From Ciona intestinalis (Eukaryota > Chordata > Ascidiacea > Phlebobranchia > Cionidae), in contig NW_004190506.2 of the NCBI RefSeq assembly GCF_000224145.3, forward strand, positions 119,517-183,516: DNA of 64,000 bases. The letters run 5' to 3'. Of the stretch, positions 1 through 12,900 are shown piece after piece (position 1 is the first letter of the stretch; each line of letters begins with the position of its first letter). A program made the position numbers and the translations under genes. The notes below the pieces were generated by a model, which saw nothing but the letters and a program-made list of their open reading frames with translations, did not search any database and was not told the DNA's origin.

Positions 1-547
1 AATTCATACAACGTTTGTTTATAACATTGTACGCATTTAGACGACGGTAAACCCTTTAACATACAAATAATAAAAAGCTTGCAACTTGTGAATGTAAAGC
101 TATACGCAACCACTATAGCACCCTTAAACGTCACAGTGACGATTGTTACAACATAATATTGGCGTGCTATTTTATTTATAAAGGTCGAGTTCACCAAATA
201 TTTCACGGCAGTCAATTGCGTGATCATTTGGTGGACGGTCGCATTTATGAGTGAGGGCACGCTCTGCAGGACTGAGAAGTTCGAACGCTCGACGATATTC
301 ACGGTCAAATGCAACTGAAATAAAAAGTATTTTAATGTAAGAAATGTACTTAAAAACAGTGATGCACCGAATCGTTAAAAAACGTTTTGGCCAAAACCGA
401 ATATTGGTTCATTTGTGCCGAATAAATTCGGCCGAATCAACTCATTAATGTTTTAATGTAAAAAATGTAATTTAAAATAATGGTGTTGTATTTTGACATA
501 GGAACTGTAGTAGTGTTGGGGAATGTAGGATCATAGGAATACACACA

Positions 548-765
548 GTGAGCATAAGGTGTATAAATACACCTTTAGTTTAACCAACAGTGAGTATGAG
601 GTGTATAAATACACCTTTAGTGTAACCAACAGTGAGTATGAGGTGTATAAATACACCTTTAGTGTAACCAACAGTGAGTATGAGGTGTATAAATACACCT
701 TTAGTGTAACCAACAGTAAGCATGAGGTGTACGGCTATGCTAATAATATAACCAACAGTTAGCAT
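548..765. repeat. 42-bp minisatellite in the left DENND4 duplicate
   Basis: Consecutive units of 42 bp contain the near-palindrome AGGTGTATAAATACACCT followed by GTGTAACCAACAGTGAG. About four full units plus degenerate ends lie in the last intron of the left copy. The right copy keeps only a remnant near 4520-4560. Open frames across it are translations of the repeat. Confidence 0.9.
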
Positions 766-1794
766 AAAAAATTATACAAAACCTACATAGTAAGCATCTG
801 GGAAACGTAATGTAACCGATAAAAATCAAGTCTACCAATTTGAATAATATAAAATATATATTTCAGTCTAACAATGCCACTTAGGCGAAATTTGAATTGA
901 AAAATGACATAGCAGTCCATATAAAAGGGCGTATATTTTGCCTAAATGGCATCAGCAGTCTGTTGGTCAAATAGAAAAATAACAGACAAAAGTCAAGTCT
1001 AGCAAAATTGTATAATATAATATAAATATTTCGTCTAAATGGCATCGTCCATATTTTTATTCAAATATAAACTCACTTGTGTCGATTGAAGCTTTCCCAA
1101 GAGCTACAATAATGAAGTAAAGAATTTCCCGATAAGCACTTCTGCGAATCCCATGTTGTACATTCAGTTCGTTTAGCACCGCAACTAATGGACCCAACAC
1201 ATCATCCTGCATGATGCTTTCCTTTATATCGGAGAGGAAAGATTGGGAGTACGATTGATATTCTTCACTTGGACCATTCGTCATTACTGTAAAAGAAATA
1301 TTTTGTTGAAAAACAAAGATTTTTGGTTACTTTAATATAAAGAAAAAATTTTGACGCAATTTATAATTAATATTGGATCTTATATTTGGCAAAATTTAGT
1401 TGGTAATAAAGATTTTGTCACAATGTAAAATTAAAACAACTTTGGCTAAATTAACTTAACGAAACATTTTGATTTGATTTATAATTACAACAATTTCGGC
1501 CAAATTTTACTCTTAATGTTTGTTACAATTGCAACATTTTTTAAATACCACTTACTTTGATGCCAGGCACAATATAAAGGTGGTTTGTCTCCATCCAAAT
1601 GTAGTTTAAGGTTATCCCACATGAGGTGTATGACAACATTGTCCTTTTTGTTGGGGGGGACCTTTGAATTTTGTTGCAGAAGTTGCGATCGAAGTAAAAT
1701 CTTGTAAAGATTCGAGTGAAGATTCAATCGCCTGAAGCACCAAACCTGGAAGATCACATAAGATTTATTTATCTCTTCAAAAAACTATTTTATT

Positions 1795-1885
1795 TTATTC
1801 CATTCTATTCTATATGATGAGGTCCCTGCAGTGTGGCATGCCATGGGTCCTATAAATTGGGACGAGGTAGAAATTGGGCAATTGG
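1795..1885 (+). repeat. Short dispersed repeat C (TTCTATTCTATGTGGGTGAGGTCC family)
   Basis: An 80-90 bp element of the form TTCTATTCTA, GTGAGGTCCCGCAGCGTGGC, GCCATGGGTCCTA, AGGCCAGAATTGGCCCATTA. It has no terminal inverted repeats. It is duplicated at 5653-5735. Confidence 0.6.
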
Positions 1886-2359
1886 GCATAATCAAAATCA
1901 TTGTATTTTAAAGAAAAAAGAGGGAAATAACAACAAAACAACAGTTGTTAAAACACACTATGGATAAAAAGTGTAAAAAAGAGTGCCAGTTAAAAAGTGT
2001 GGCTGTTGCACTCACAGCGTGCAAAGGATATTTATTTAATCCAACAGTTAACAAGCAGTGAATAAATAAAGACTTAATGTTGTTAAAAGAATATTACATA
2101 AATATCAACCCACCAAGTTCCAATATATAATAGGATGATGGTCAACGAAACCAGGCTCCAGTAAGACTTTTGTTCCTTCGTTTTCAAGCAGATTTTCCAA
2201 TTCTTTTCGCAAAACAAGTGAACTTAGGTAGGGAACGGTCACTGGTTCAAGTATCTGAGATACAGATGGCCCGTTTAACTCAGACTGGCTGTCCCCGAGG
2301 CTCATCCCTGCACTGTGGCTTTCCTGTGATGAGAATGTTGTATTATTGAATTAATATCA

Positions 2360-2665
2360 AGCACCGTGGCATAATGGTAGCATGCCTGCGTTTACGGGGT
2401 CAAAGTTGGCCGCTTCTACAATTGTGAGCATACAAGGCTTTGGCCTTAAGCAAGACTCTTCAATGGCAATTACTTCAGCCCAGTGGTTGGTAATGGGTTG
2501 TCAAAGTTGTCAGTCATACAGAAAAAAAAATCTAAAAAAATTATTACCCACAAAGTTAACTTGTTAGCGAGCATGAGGTGTATGAAACAGAACATCAGTG
2601 TTATAACAAAAGTAATTTCCACCACGCTAGAGTAACATTAAGTTACATTCATTTATTCAATACAA
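2360..2665 (+). mobile_element. tRNA-derived SINE-like element, left duplicate
   Basis: The head resembles a tRNA with an A-box-like TGGCATAATGGTAGCATG and a B-box-like GGGGTCAAAGTTGG. The partner copy has the better B box, GGGTTCAAAG. The body contains GCCCAGTGGTTGGTAATGGG and the tail GAGGTGTATGAAACAGAACA. Related pieces recur through the window. Confidence 0.65.
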
Positions 2666-3096
2666 ATGTTAATGTAAGCTTACCTCTGTAGCGGAAGATT
2701 TGTTTGATAATGGAGAATGAGGGGGGTTATCACTGTAATATAAAGCTCATGTTATAAATACAGTAACTAAACACCATATAATATTCTGTAAGGGTAGATC
2801 ATATGGTGAGGCATGTCATAGAACGTGGGATTAAGGCCAGGGTTTGCTCGTTATCCCAACACCTAGACGGTCTTAAACAATATGTTTTAATGATAAATGT
2901 CTCATTAATACAATGTTTTTTGTTTAGTTAAATTGAATAATTTTATGTATCTGGTGCTGTGGCAGTGGTTAGTGCACCTGCTAAAACAATAATTACTCAC
3001 AAAGTTACATACGGTGTGACTTGTAAGCTGGCACGTGGTGTATGAAACAGAACACCCGTGCTATAATAGCTGTTACATTCAACATTACTTGATGAT

Positions 3097-3146
3097 NNNN
3101 NNNNNNNNNNNNNNNNNNNNNNNNNNNNNNNNNNNNNNNNNNNNNN
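3097..3146. other. Assembly gap, 50 N
   Basis: A run of exactly 50 N lies at the right end of the left duplicate. A round-number placeholder here suggests that scaffolded contigs meet. Confidence 0.99.
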
Positions 3147-3151
3147 TTAGT

Positions 3152-3347
3152 TATCGTTGTGTGGTTTTATTTTTGTTGATGTGATTGTAATAAAATTATT
3201 TGAATATTAAAATGTTTTTTAGAAAAAAAAATAAAATCGTCGTAATATCACAACGATATTTTTTTTTCTTAACGTAGTCAATGAATTTTTTAAACTTTTT
3301 TTCTTAACTTTTTTCTTTACAATCAACAAAAATAAACCACACAACGA
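3152..3347. mobile_element. MITE-like inverted-repeat element next to the gap
   Basis: The left end reads ATCGTTGTGTGGTTTTATTT and the right end is its near-perfect inverse (AAATAAACCACACAACGAT). Arms are about 35 bp and the total is about 195 bp. The rest of 3147-3964 is AT-rich non-coding DNA with no gene seen. Confidence 0.6.
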
Positions 3348-3964
3348 TATTATTTTTTATCTAAATGCAAATTCTTATTTTCAAATAATCTAATTATTGG
3401 GACATTTTTTATACCCGATTTAGACATTTTTTGTGCCTTCCTAAAAATGTTTTCCTTCACTAAATATGTTTTAACGGCCATAAACATGATTATTTTTTAC
3501 CTTAAATATTTCCCAAATAGTCTTAAATAAGCCTGACAAACTTAAACATAATTACTTTTTAGCCTAAATATCTCCCAAATAGTCTTAAATAAGCTTGACA
3601 AATTTGTTCTACTCCTGCGTACATTGAATTAAATGAACAAAAACACGATCATGATAAGCGTTTATTAAATATATCATGCAAAAGCAGCTTTACCACGACT
3701 GTGTCAACCAAATTGACTCAAAATTTAAGGTTTCAATTAAAAATATGGCAGTTACTGAAATAAAATCAACATATACAACGTTATTTGACGATAATAGGAC
3801 ATTTTGGTTAACAATATTTAAATGTTATGAAAAACTAGCAAAGAAATAAACACAAAGCTGATTTCTTTGTTTGTTCTTGCATATTTTTGCAAAATTGTGC
3901 ACGACTTAGTTGAGACGGCAATTTAAAGTTACAAAAGCACATTAAACAATACGAACACATTGCA

Positions 3965-6960
3965 AATTCATACAACGTTTGTTTATAACATTGTACGCAT
4001 TTAGACGACGGTAAAACCCTTTAACATACAAATAATAAAAAGCTTGCAACTTGTGAATGTAAAGCTATACGCAACCACTATAGCACCCTTAAACGTCACA
4101 GTGACGATTGTTACAACATAATATTGGCGTGCTATTTTATTTATAAAGGTCGAGTTCACCAAATATTTCACGGCAGTCAATTGCGTGATCATTTGGTGGA
4201 CGGTCGCATTTATGAGTGAGGGCACGCTCTGCAGGACTGAGAAGTTCGAACGCTCGACGATATTCACGGTCAAATGCAACTGAAATAAAAAGTATTTTAA
4301 TGTAAGAAATGTACTTAAAAACAGTGATGCACCGAATCGTTAAAAAACGTTTTGGCCAAAACCGAATATTGGTTCATTTGTGCCGAATAAATTCGGCCGA
4401 ATCAACTCATAAATGTTTTAATGTAAAAAATGTAATTTAAAATAATGGTGTCGTATTTTGACATAGGAACTGTAGTAGTGTTGGGGAATGTAGGGTCATA
4501 GGAATACACACAGTGAGCATAAGGTGTAGTGTAACCAACAGTAAGCATGAGGTGTACGGCTATGTTCATAATATAACCAACAGTTAGCATTAAAAAACAG
4601 TTAGCATAAAAAATTATACAAAACCTACATAGTAAGCATCTGGGAAACGTAATGTAACAGATAAAAATCAAGTCTACCAATTTGAATAATATAAAATATA
4701 TATTTCAGTCTAACAATGCCATTTAGGCGAAATTTGAATTGAAAAATGACATAGCAGTCCATATAAAAGGGCGTATATTTTGCCTAAATGGCATCAGCAG
4801 TCTGTTGGTCAAATAGAAAAATAACAGACAAAAGTCAAGTCTAGCAAAATTGTATAATATAATATAAATATTTCGCCTAAATGGCATCGTCCATATTTTT
4901 ATTCAAATATAAACTCACTTGTGTCGATTGAAGCTTTCCCAAGAGCTACAATAATGAAGTAGAGAATTTCCCGATAAGCACTTCTGCGGATCCCACGTTG
5001 AACATTCAGTTCGTTTAGCACCGCAACTAATGGACCCAACACATCATCCTGCATGATGCTTTCCTTTATATCGGAGAGGAAAGATTGGGAGTACGATTGA
5101 TATTCTTCACTTGGACCATTCGTCATTACTGTAAAAGAAATATTTTGTTGAAAAACAAAGATTTTTTTACTTTAATATAAAGAAAAAATTTTGACGCAAT
5201 TTATAATTAACATTGGATCTTATATTTGGCAAAATTTAATTGGTAATAAAGATTTTGTCACAATTAAAAATTAGAACAACTTTGGCTAAATTAACTTTAA
5301 CGAAACATTTTGATTTGATTTATAATTACAACAATTTTGGCCAAATTTTACTCTTAATGTTTGTTACAATTGCAACATTATTTAAATACCACTTACTTTG
5401 ATGCCAGGCACAATACAAAGGTGGTTTGTCTCCATCCAAATGTAGTTTAAGGTTATCCCACATCAGGTGTATGACAACATTGTCCTTTTTGTTGGGGGGG
5501 ACCTTTGAATTTTGTTGCAGAAGTTGCGATCGAAGTAAAATCTTGTAAAGATTCGAGTGAAGATTTAATCGCCTGAAGCACCAAACCTGGAAGATCACAT
5601 AAGATTTATTTATCTCTTCGATTTATTTATCTCTTCGAAAAACTATTTTATTTTATTCCATTCTATTCTATATGATGAGGTCCCTGCAGTGTGGCATGCC
5701 ATGGGTTCTATAAATTGGGACGAGGTAATAATGGGCAATTGGGCATAGTAAAAATCATTGTATTTAAAGGTAAAAAGAGGGAAATAACAACCAAACAACA
5801 GTTGTTAAAACACACTATGGATAAAAAGTGTAAAAAAGAGTGCCAGTTAAAAAGTGTAACATGTTGCACTGACAGCGTGCAAAGGATATTTATTTAATCC
5901 AACAGTTAACATGCAGTGAATAAATAAACACTCGATGTTAAAACCTTATTAACCTAAATATCAACCCACCAAGTTCCAATATATAATAGGATGATGGTCA
6001 ACGAAACCAGGCTCCAGTAAGACTTTTGTTCCTTCGTTTTCAAGCAGATTTTCCAATTCTTTTCGCAAAACAAGTGAACTTAGGTAGGGAACGGTCACTG
6101 GTTCAAGTATCTGAGATACAGATGGCCCGTTTAACTCAGACTGGCTGTCCCCGAGGCTCATCCCTGCACTGTGGCTTTCCTGTGATGACTATGTTGTATT
6201 ATTGAGTTAATGTCAAACACCGTGGCATAATGGTAGCATGCCTGCGTTTACGGGTTCAAAGTTGGCTGCTTCTACAAAGTTGGCCGCTTCTACTGTGAGC
6301 ATATAAGCCTTTGGCCTTAAGCAAGACTCTTTAATGGCAATTACTTCAGCCCAGTGGTTGGTAATGGGTTGCAAAAATTGTCAGTCATACAGAAAAAAAA
6401 ATCTAAAAAAATTATTACCCCCAAAGTTAACTTGTTAGTGAGCATGAGGTGTATGAAACAGAACATCAGTGTTATAACAAAAGTAATTTCCACCACGCTA
6501 GAGTAATATTAAGTTACATTCATTTATTCAATACAAATGTTAATGTAAGCTTACCTCTGTAGCGGAAGATTTGTTTGATAATGGAGAATGAGGGGGGTTA
6601 TCACTGTAATATAAAGCTCATGTTATAAATACAGTAACTAAACACCATATAATATTCTGTAAGGGTAGATCATATGGTGAGGCATGTCATAGAACGTGGG
6701 ATTAAGGCCAGGGTTTGCCCGTTATCCCAACACCTAGACGGTCTTAAACAATATGTTTTAATGATAAATGTCTCATTAATACAATGTTTTTTGTTTAGTT
6801 AAATTGAATAATTTTATGTATCTGGTGCTGTGGCAGTGGTTAGTGCACCTGCTAAAACAATAATTACTCACAAAGTTACATACGGTGTGACTTGTAAGCT
6901 GGCACGTGGTGTATGAAACAGAACACCCGTGCTATAATAGCTGTTACATTCAACATACCT
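3965..6960 (+). repeat. Large direct duplication, right copy (partner 1-3096)
   Basis: This is the copy contiguous with the rest of DENND4, so it is taken as the working 3' end of the gene. See the left copy for the differences. Confidence 0.92.
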
Positions 6961-9900
6961 TGATGATGGAGTTGGGTTTAAATCCTTTGGCAACGAGTTA
7001 AAATTACTGTTTGTTGGTGTAGTGGGGGTGGTTTGGGTGTCGGTGGTCCCGATATCAATCAGTAGTGGTGTGTTGGGGGGTGTGGGCATTAGTTGTGGTT
7101 TCTGTTCTGATTGTTCAACACATGACTTATCAGCAGCTTGATTTTGCTGCAAGTCCGGGCTCTGTATTGTAGCATCTGGTGTGAGGGGGAGGACAAATGA
7201 ACCGGCATAGCCTTCAGCAACTGGTGAAAGAGATTCTGTGGTTTTATTTGTAGAGTCCGATATCTTCTCATGTGAGGTTGAGAGGAAATTTGAAGCGTGG
7301 AATTTGTTGGACTCGGACTGCCGGAAATCCTTTATAGAAACATAAAGTTATTGCTTGGTAATCAATGTTAAGAAAAATACTACAAAAAAAATTGAAAAAA
7401 AAAAAATTTACTTCAAAATAAAATTCAAAAAAAAACAACAGTTAATTTGGCAAAACAGTGAAATAAAAAAAATTGCCCGACAAAAAAACAAAACACTTAT
7501 TTTGACAAAATAGTAAAAAAAACATTTTTTCAAGCATTTAGTAATATGGTAGCCCTAATTCTAACCAAAGTAATATAAAAGCTTGTATAACATGATCTTA
7601 CCTTTATCTCAATGTTAAGGAATGGCACAAATAGAGAGTTACAGAAAGGACAACTGAAAAATAAAACAAAATAATAAAATAATAATTTTAATAAAAAATT
7701 TTAAACACAGAAAAAAAAATAGAGTATTTCAATTGCATATTTGGTGGCTCTTCTGATATCCTAAATGGCATGTCAGTTTAAGGTAGATTGCCAATATGAT
7801 TAAAACAGATTGAACTCATAATTTGGGGCGTCCTTTTTTAACTTAAAGATTATTTGATAAACACATTTCAAGAAATATCCCTTAAAAATTGATTTTGTTC
7901 TGCTAGCTATAAAAATAGCATTTGGGTAATGGGCTAATCCTGGCCTAAATCCTAGGCCCTATGGCAAGCCACACTGTAGGACCCCACCCACTAAAAATCT
8001 TACTGAGTATTCAGACTTGATTCATCAGCAATCCACCCAGCCATTATTTCTTCATCATAAACAAGACTTCCGCATTTATGGCACTTTGAACAACTGCTGA
8101 TCGTTACTTCAACATCTGATGTGCCCTGGAATGAGACAAACAAATAAAAAAGTTAAAACAGGAAATAACACCTGAAAAAGAAATAAATGAAATGAAAAAG
8201 AAATAAATGAAAACAGGAACAAATAAAAAATGAAAAGTTAAAACAGAAAATAACACCTGAAAAAGAAATAAATGAAATGAAAAAGAAATAAATGAAAACA
8301 GGAACAAATAAAAAATGAAAAGTTAAAACAGAAAATAACAACCTAAATTTGCAGACTTTATTACAGTTAGAATTAGGCAGATTGTTCTTTAATTTAACAT
8401 TGTTTTAAGGTAATTATTGTAAAATCTTTTTAAATATTACAAATTTTCTGTAAGCGCATTCTTACTTTAAGATACCGAAGATGCCATTAAGGCGAAATTT
8501 ATTTCTTTTATTAAACAATTGATCGGATTTTTGTCTGTTACGTATCCTAGCACCCTTCACAATAAGCCCAATCTTACTTTATTGTTTAAAGAAGTCATGG
8601 ATGACGTGATGTTGGGATCGGTTGAATTTACGCCGGGGATGGAAAGATAAGATGACGCAAGAGGAGGAATGTTTCCACTTCCAGAATCTAAAGATTATCA
8701 ACTCATTATGACATCATATTAAGATGTCAGCATAAACATGACATCCTCAGGAAAAATAAAAACGGGGTGTGTCAAACCAAAGGTAAAAATTAAATTCTAA
8801 GTTACAATACTGTAATTAATTTATTACTATATATATTTTATATTTATTAAAATGGAGCATTTTATTCTATGTGGGTGAGGTCCCACAGCTGGTACGTCAT
8901 GGGTCCTATGCTCTAGGCCAGAATTGGCCCATTATCTCAATGCATTTCGTTAGTACCAAATCATTACTCCACATTCTATTAGAAAAATGGATTCCGAACT
9001 TTTATCGTTGCAAATTTTTATTTGAAGGTTAAAAAAAAGTGTTTTTAGACCCACCACCCTCTTATTTCTGGCTACCCCACCACTGATGCAGTTTGAAAAC
9101 CACAGTATTATAACATGTTTACTTACCAAACTGTGGCATACTGAGAGGTCGTTCAAGTTTCTGTGGTCGATGTTTACCACCAGGTCGCCGTTTCACTCGA
9201 TCACCTTAAAATCAGAAACAATAAAAATTTGAAGAAAATGTACCAAGAATTGTAAAGAAATTGTGTTCGCTATCATACACCTCGTGCCTGCTTTCGAAGT
9301 AACTTTGGGGTTAATTGTTTTTTGTAATGTTTTATAAGAACTATCTTATGTTGAAACTTGACAGTGAGCATGAGGGGCATTAAAACACATTCCAGCAATG
9401 CTGTAACTTTTACCATTGTGGGCGTATGTGTCCTTGGGAAAGAATTTAATGTCAATTGCTCCAACCCAGTGGTCACTAAGGGGTTGTGTGACACATACGC
9501 CCACAGCGGGTTTAAATCCAGTATCCGTGCCATGTGCCTAACTTCGTATAAATACACTGTATAAACCAACCAATACAATAATATACAAACCCGGTTTTGA
9601 ATCTATTGCACTGTGTAAGCTATCACTGCTCCTTAGACTCGATTGACTGCTGTAAAGATCAAATCCTTTGGCCTCAAGATTCCGCTTAGCTGATGGTTCT
9701 TCATTTGATGGTCTGATGTCTTCTTGGGAATTACCAGTTAAGTCTGTTAATGAACCTTTGATCTGCAGAAAATAACAGAATAAATATGAATGGCTATTTT
9801 GTCTGCTAGGTGTTCCGATCATCTTTTTCTTAAAATTGAATGTAAATATGTTTTTAATCATGAACGTGATTTACCAAACTTTGCTTTTGTTCGTGCTTTA

Positions 9901-12900
9901 AATGTTTTTTGTTGGTGCCAGACATATTTTTTAATATTATACTTATTTTGACTTTTTCGGTAAAAAATTGCCTTTGTTTTGATTCACTATTCAGGTCCAT
10001 CCTATGAGGGTAAACACTTCTATTACTTAAAATAAACAACTTTTTATAAATTTTCTTACTTTTTCTGGTGTATAGTATGCCAGACTTGCTTGCATAGTTT
10101 CATTTAGATCCTTGGCGAGATTGGAGGCGACCTTCTTTGCTTTGGTTGCCATGCCAACTGTGGTGGCTTTCAATAAACTGTTGAATTTTGAGCCTGAACT
10201 GAACCAAGTATTAGAGGGGGTGGATTGATCGTTGTGGAAAGTGTTGGATCTGTAAATTATAGTAAGTTGGTCAGTACGGCTATTATGTTATATATATATA
10301 CATTGTTATTTTAGTTTTTTAACCGCTATAAATAAAGGTCGTCCATTTTCGAAGTTTTGTTTTGTCTAAGAAAGTCTTGCCAGACAGCAGACGAAATGTC
10401 AGAAATACAATACGTTTTTATACCAGATAAGCACATTAGGCCTCCACCTGCACAGACAGATAAGAATCTACATTATTTATACTGTTGGGTTGTTATACTA
10501 TAAGTATATCTCTCTTACCAATATATAAAATGCACCCAAGCCTTTATAACCACTCAAATTAAATGTTACATTTACTAAAAAATAGAAATATTAAAAAAAC
10601 TAAAACTGTTTGTTTCTGCAATGTGTTATACCAAATTATATATATATAGTAGGGTGGGGGAAGATGGGACACCTTTTCATTCTATTTTCTCGATCCATTT
10701 GCTAGTAAACAAAGAACATTCGAAGAATTTAAAACCATATCCTCACGACTTCCATAAACTGTTGTTTATTGTTTAAAACACGATCACGATATTTGAATAT
10801 TAGGTGCTAAAGTGTCCCATCTTCCCCCACAGTACTACATACTACAAATGTTACAGATTACCTGACTAAACCCATATTTTCATTTTTACGCTGAGTGTTC
10901 GGACTTGATTCTCCATCTTCATTCAACACCTCTGGTAACTAAGCAAATAAATAGAACAATTTTTAACCAATTATTTTTAAAATTACTACCAATAACAGAA
11001 ATTTTGGGGTAATGGACATTTTTTTCTAATAAAAATATAAATATAAAAAGTGAAACGTGTAATATATCAAAACTTTAGTGTTGATCTCTGTACATTATAG
11101 CCATACATATAGATACATTATATTAGGATACGGTTTATTAATTTTTTGAATGTTTTTTGCTTAAGACTTAATGGGATAAGAAAATAGAATAAAAAGATTA
11201 CACATCTTTCACCCCACTATAATATATCACAAAATCTCACAGTATTAATCTCTACATATTATATTTAAATATATATCTTACAGCATTAATTTCATTCTTT
11301 ATCTTTTCCACCCTCTCCATCTGATGAGCGATGAGAGTGGCATCCGAGGAACATCGAACCAGCTCGTCTCGCTTCAAATAGTCTTCAATTTCATCAACGA
11401 GGTGGCGACTTAAACTGTTTGTGGAACGACCTAAAAATTTTGAAAAAAAAATAATTTAAAAAAAAATTAAAAATATTGGTTTTAAAAAAATTTACTATAA
11501 CTTCGCAGCTTTTGAAAAGTGAGAATTTGAAATAATTTGTAAGGGTAAATTTGAGAAAAGTTTTAAATTAGTTATGTTTTTTCTTCTTTTTATATTTAAA
11601 AAACATTATACCAGGGTCCCAGACTCCCAATTGTGATACATTCTATTCTATGCTATATGGGGTCCTGCAGCGTAGCCCGCCATAGGTCCTAGGATTTAGG
11701 CCAGAACTGGCCCATTACTTCAAATAGTAATACATACTCATAGAAATTCCTGGTACTGGTACAGATTCCACAACTTCAGGAGAAGTTCCTTTAGAGTAAG
11801 GCGACAGTGGGTCAGTTGCAAGGTGGCTGATGTCCTGTCTCTCCACTCTTTGTTTGTTAAGGTTTGGAGCAGATGTTTTACGAGTAAGTGAAGTTGGATT
11901 TCCAGCGTTGCTCGAATCGGTGGCGGACAATGGGTCTGTAGGAGCTGTGGGTTTATGGATAATTGAAATATGATAGTGAATGGTTAAAATATATATAATA
12001 TGGTGTACTTTTGGTGTTTTGTCCGGCAAGCCACACTCCCTGATAAAGTCTTGCCATATGACAGACGAAACAAAGGAATTACACTACGTTTTTACCAGAT
12101 GAAACACTAAAGAATTACACTAACCAATTTTAGGGGCTGCCTTTTATTATTATACATATATGTACAAATATACACATATACATAACATTATTAATATAAT
12201 ACATATAATAGTAGGATGGAGGAAGACGGGACACCTTTAGCACATAATATCCAAATATCCTGATCCTGTTTCAATCAATTAACAACAGTCTATGGGAGTC
12301 GTGAGGATATAGTTTTATAATTCTTTGAATGTTCTTTGTTTACTACTAAATGTGACGAGAAAATAGAGCAAAGAGTGTCCCATCTTCCCCCAACCTAATA
12401 TAAATATATAACGTACACGTACCTGTAGTTTCAACAACAGGGCGCAACGGAGTGCTTGTAAGCATTGCTACACCATCTACTACAACCAGTGAGTTACTAC
12501 CTGGAAAATATAACAGAATACATGTATTTGATCAGGAAAGTTTAAAAAACTTGTCAGTATCACTGTTATGTTATATTCACAATCACATTTACATTATTAA
12601 ATCATACAGTATTTCTTTTATACTACTGGATTGTAATTTGTAATATGTATCACCAGTATATCACTTTTCTCAATATATAAAATGCACCAATTCCTTTATA
12701 ACCATTGTCAAATTAACCTTTTAACCACTGTCTAAAACATTTATTAAAAATATTTAACTCATGATTGGACAATTTAAATTTCAAACCCACCAATGACGCG
12801 CGTTGTTTGTGATCGTTTCCGTGGCGATGGTGACGAAGCAATTAACCGACTCGGTGATCGGTTCTTCCTCGCAAGGATGCTGCTGGCAAATAAATTTTGA

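Larger units (their letters stand above)
172..2732 (-). other. Second copy of the last five DENND4 exons (probable allelic duplicate)
   Basis: Exons 2732-2684, 2323-2114, 1745-1556, 1286-1077 and 314-172 have exactly the same lengths as the last five DENND4 exons at 6603-4137 (49, 210, 190, 210 and 143 nt). Reading frames, splice sites and stop codon are intact. The clear coding difference is VQHGIRR here against VQRGIRR in the other copy. No upstream DENND4 exons accompany it. The copy runs into a 50-N gap at 3097, at the place where the other copy continues into exon 35. It cannot encode a full protein alone. The near-identity including introns points to an uncollapsed haplotype or a very recent tandem duplication rather than an old pseudogene. 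Confidence 0.85.
1..3096 (+). repeat. Large direct duplication, left copy (partner 3965-6960)
   Basis: Bases 1 to about 3095 match 3965 to about 6958 almost throughout, exons and introns alike. They differ by scattered substitutions and small indels. The indels include a 42-bp minisatellite (several units at 548-760, mostly absent near 4520-4560) and a short AT-rich repeat near 5605-5640 that is duplicated only in the right copy. Homology reaches the left window edge, so the true end is not visible. Confidence 0.92.

Noticed and set aside
559..762. Open frames encoding a repeated YKYTFSVTNSEYEV-like peptide
   Set aside because: They are translations of the 42-bp minisatellite; unit length divisible by three keeps all frames open.
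2360..2435. tRNA gene
   Set aside because: It has box-like motifs but no convincing cloverleaf, and the same head recurs in degenerate form attached to a SINE body.
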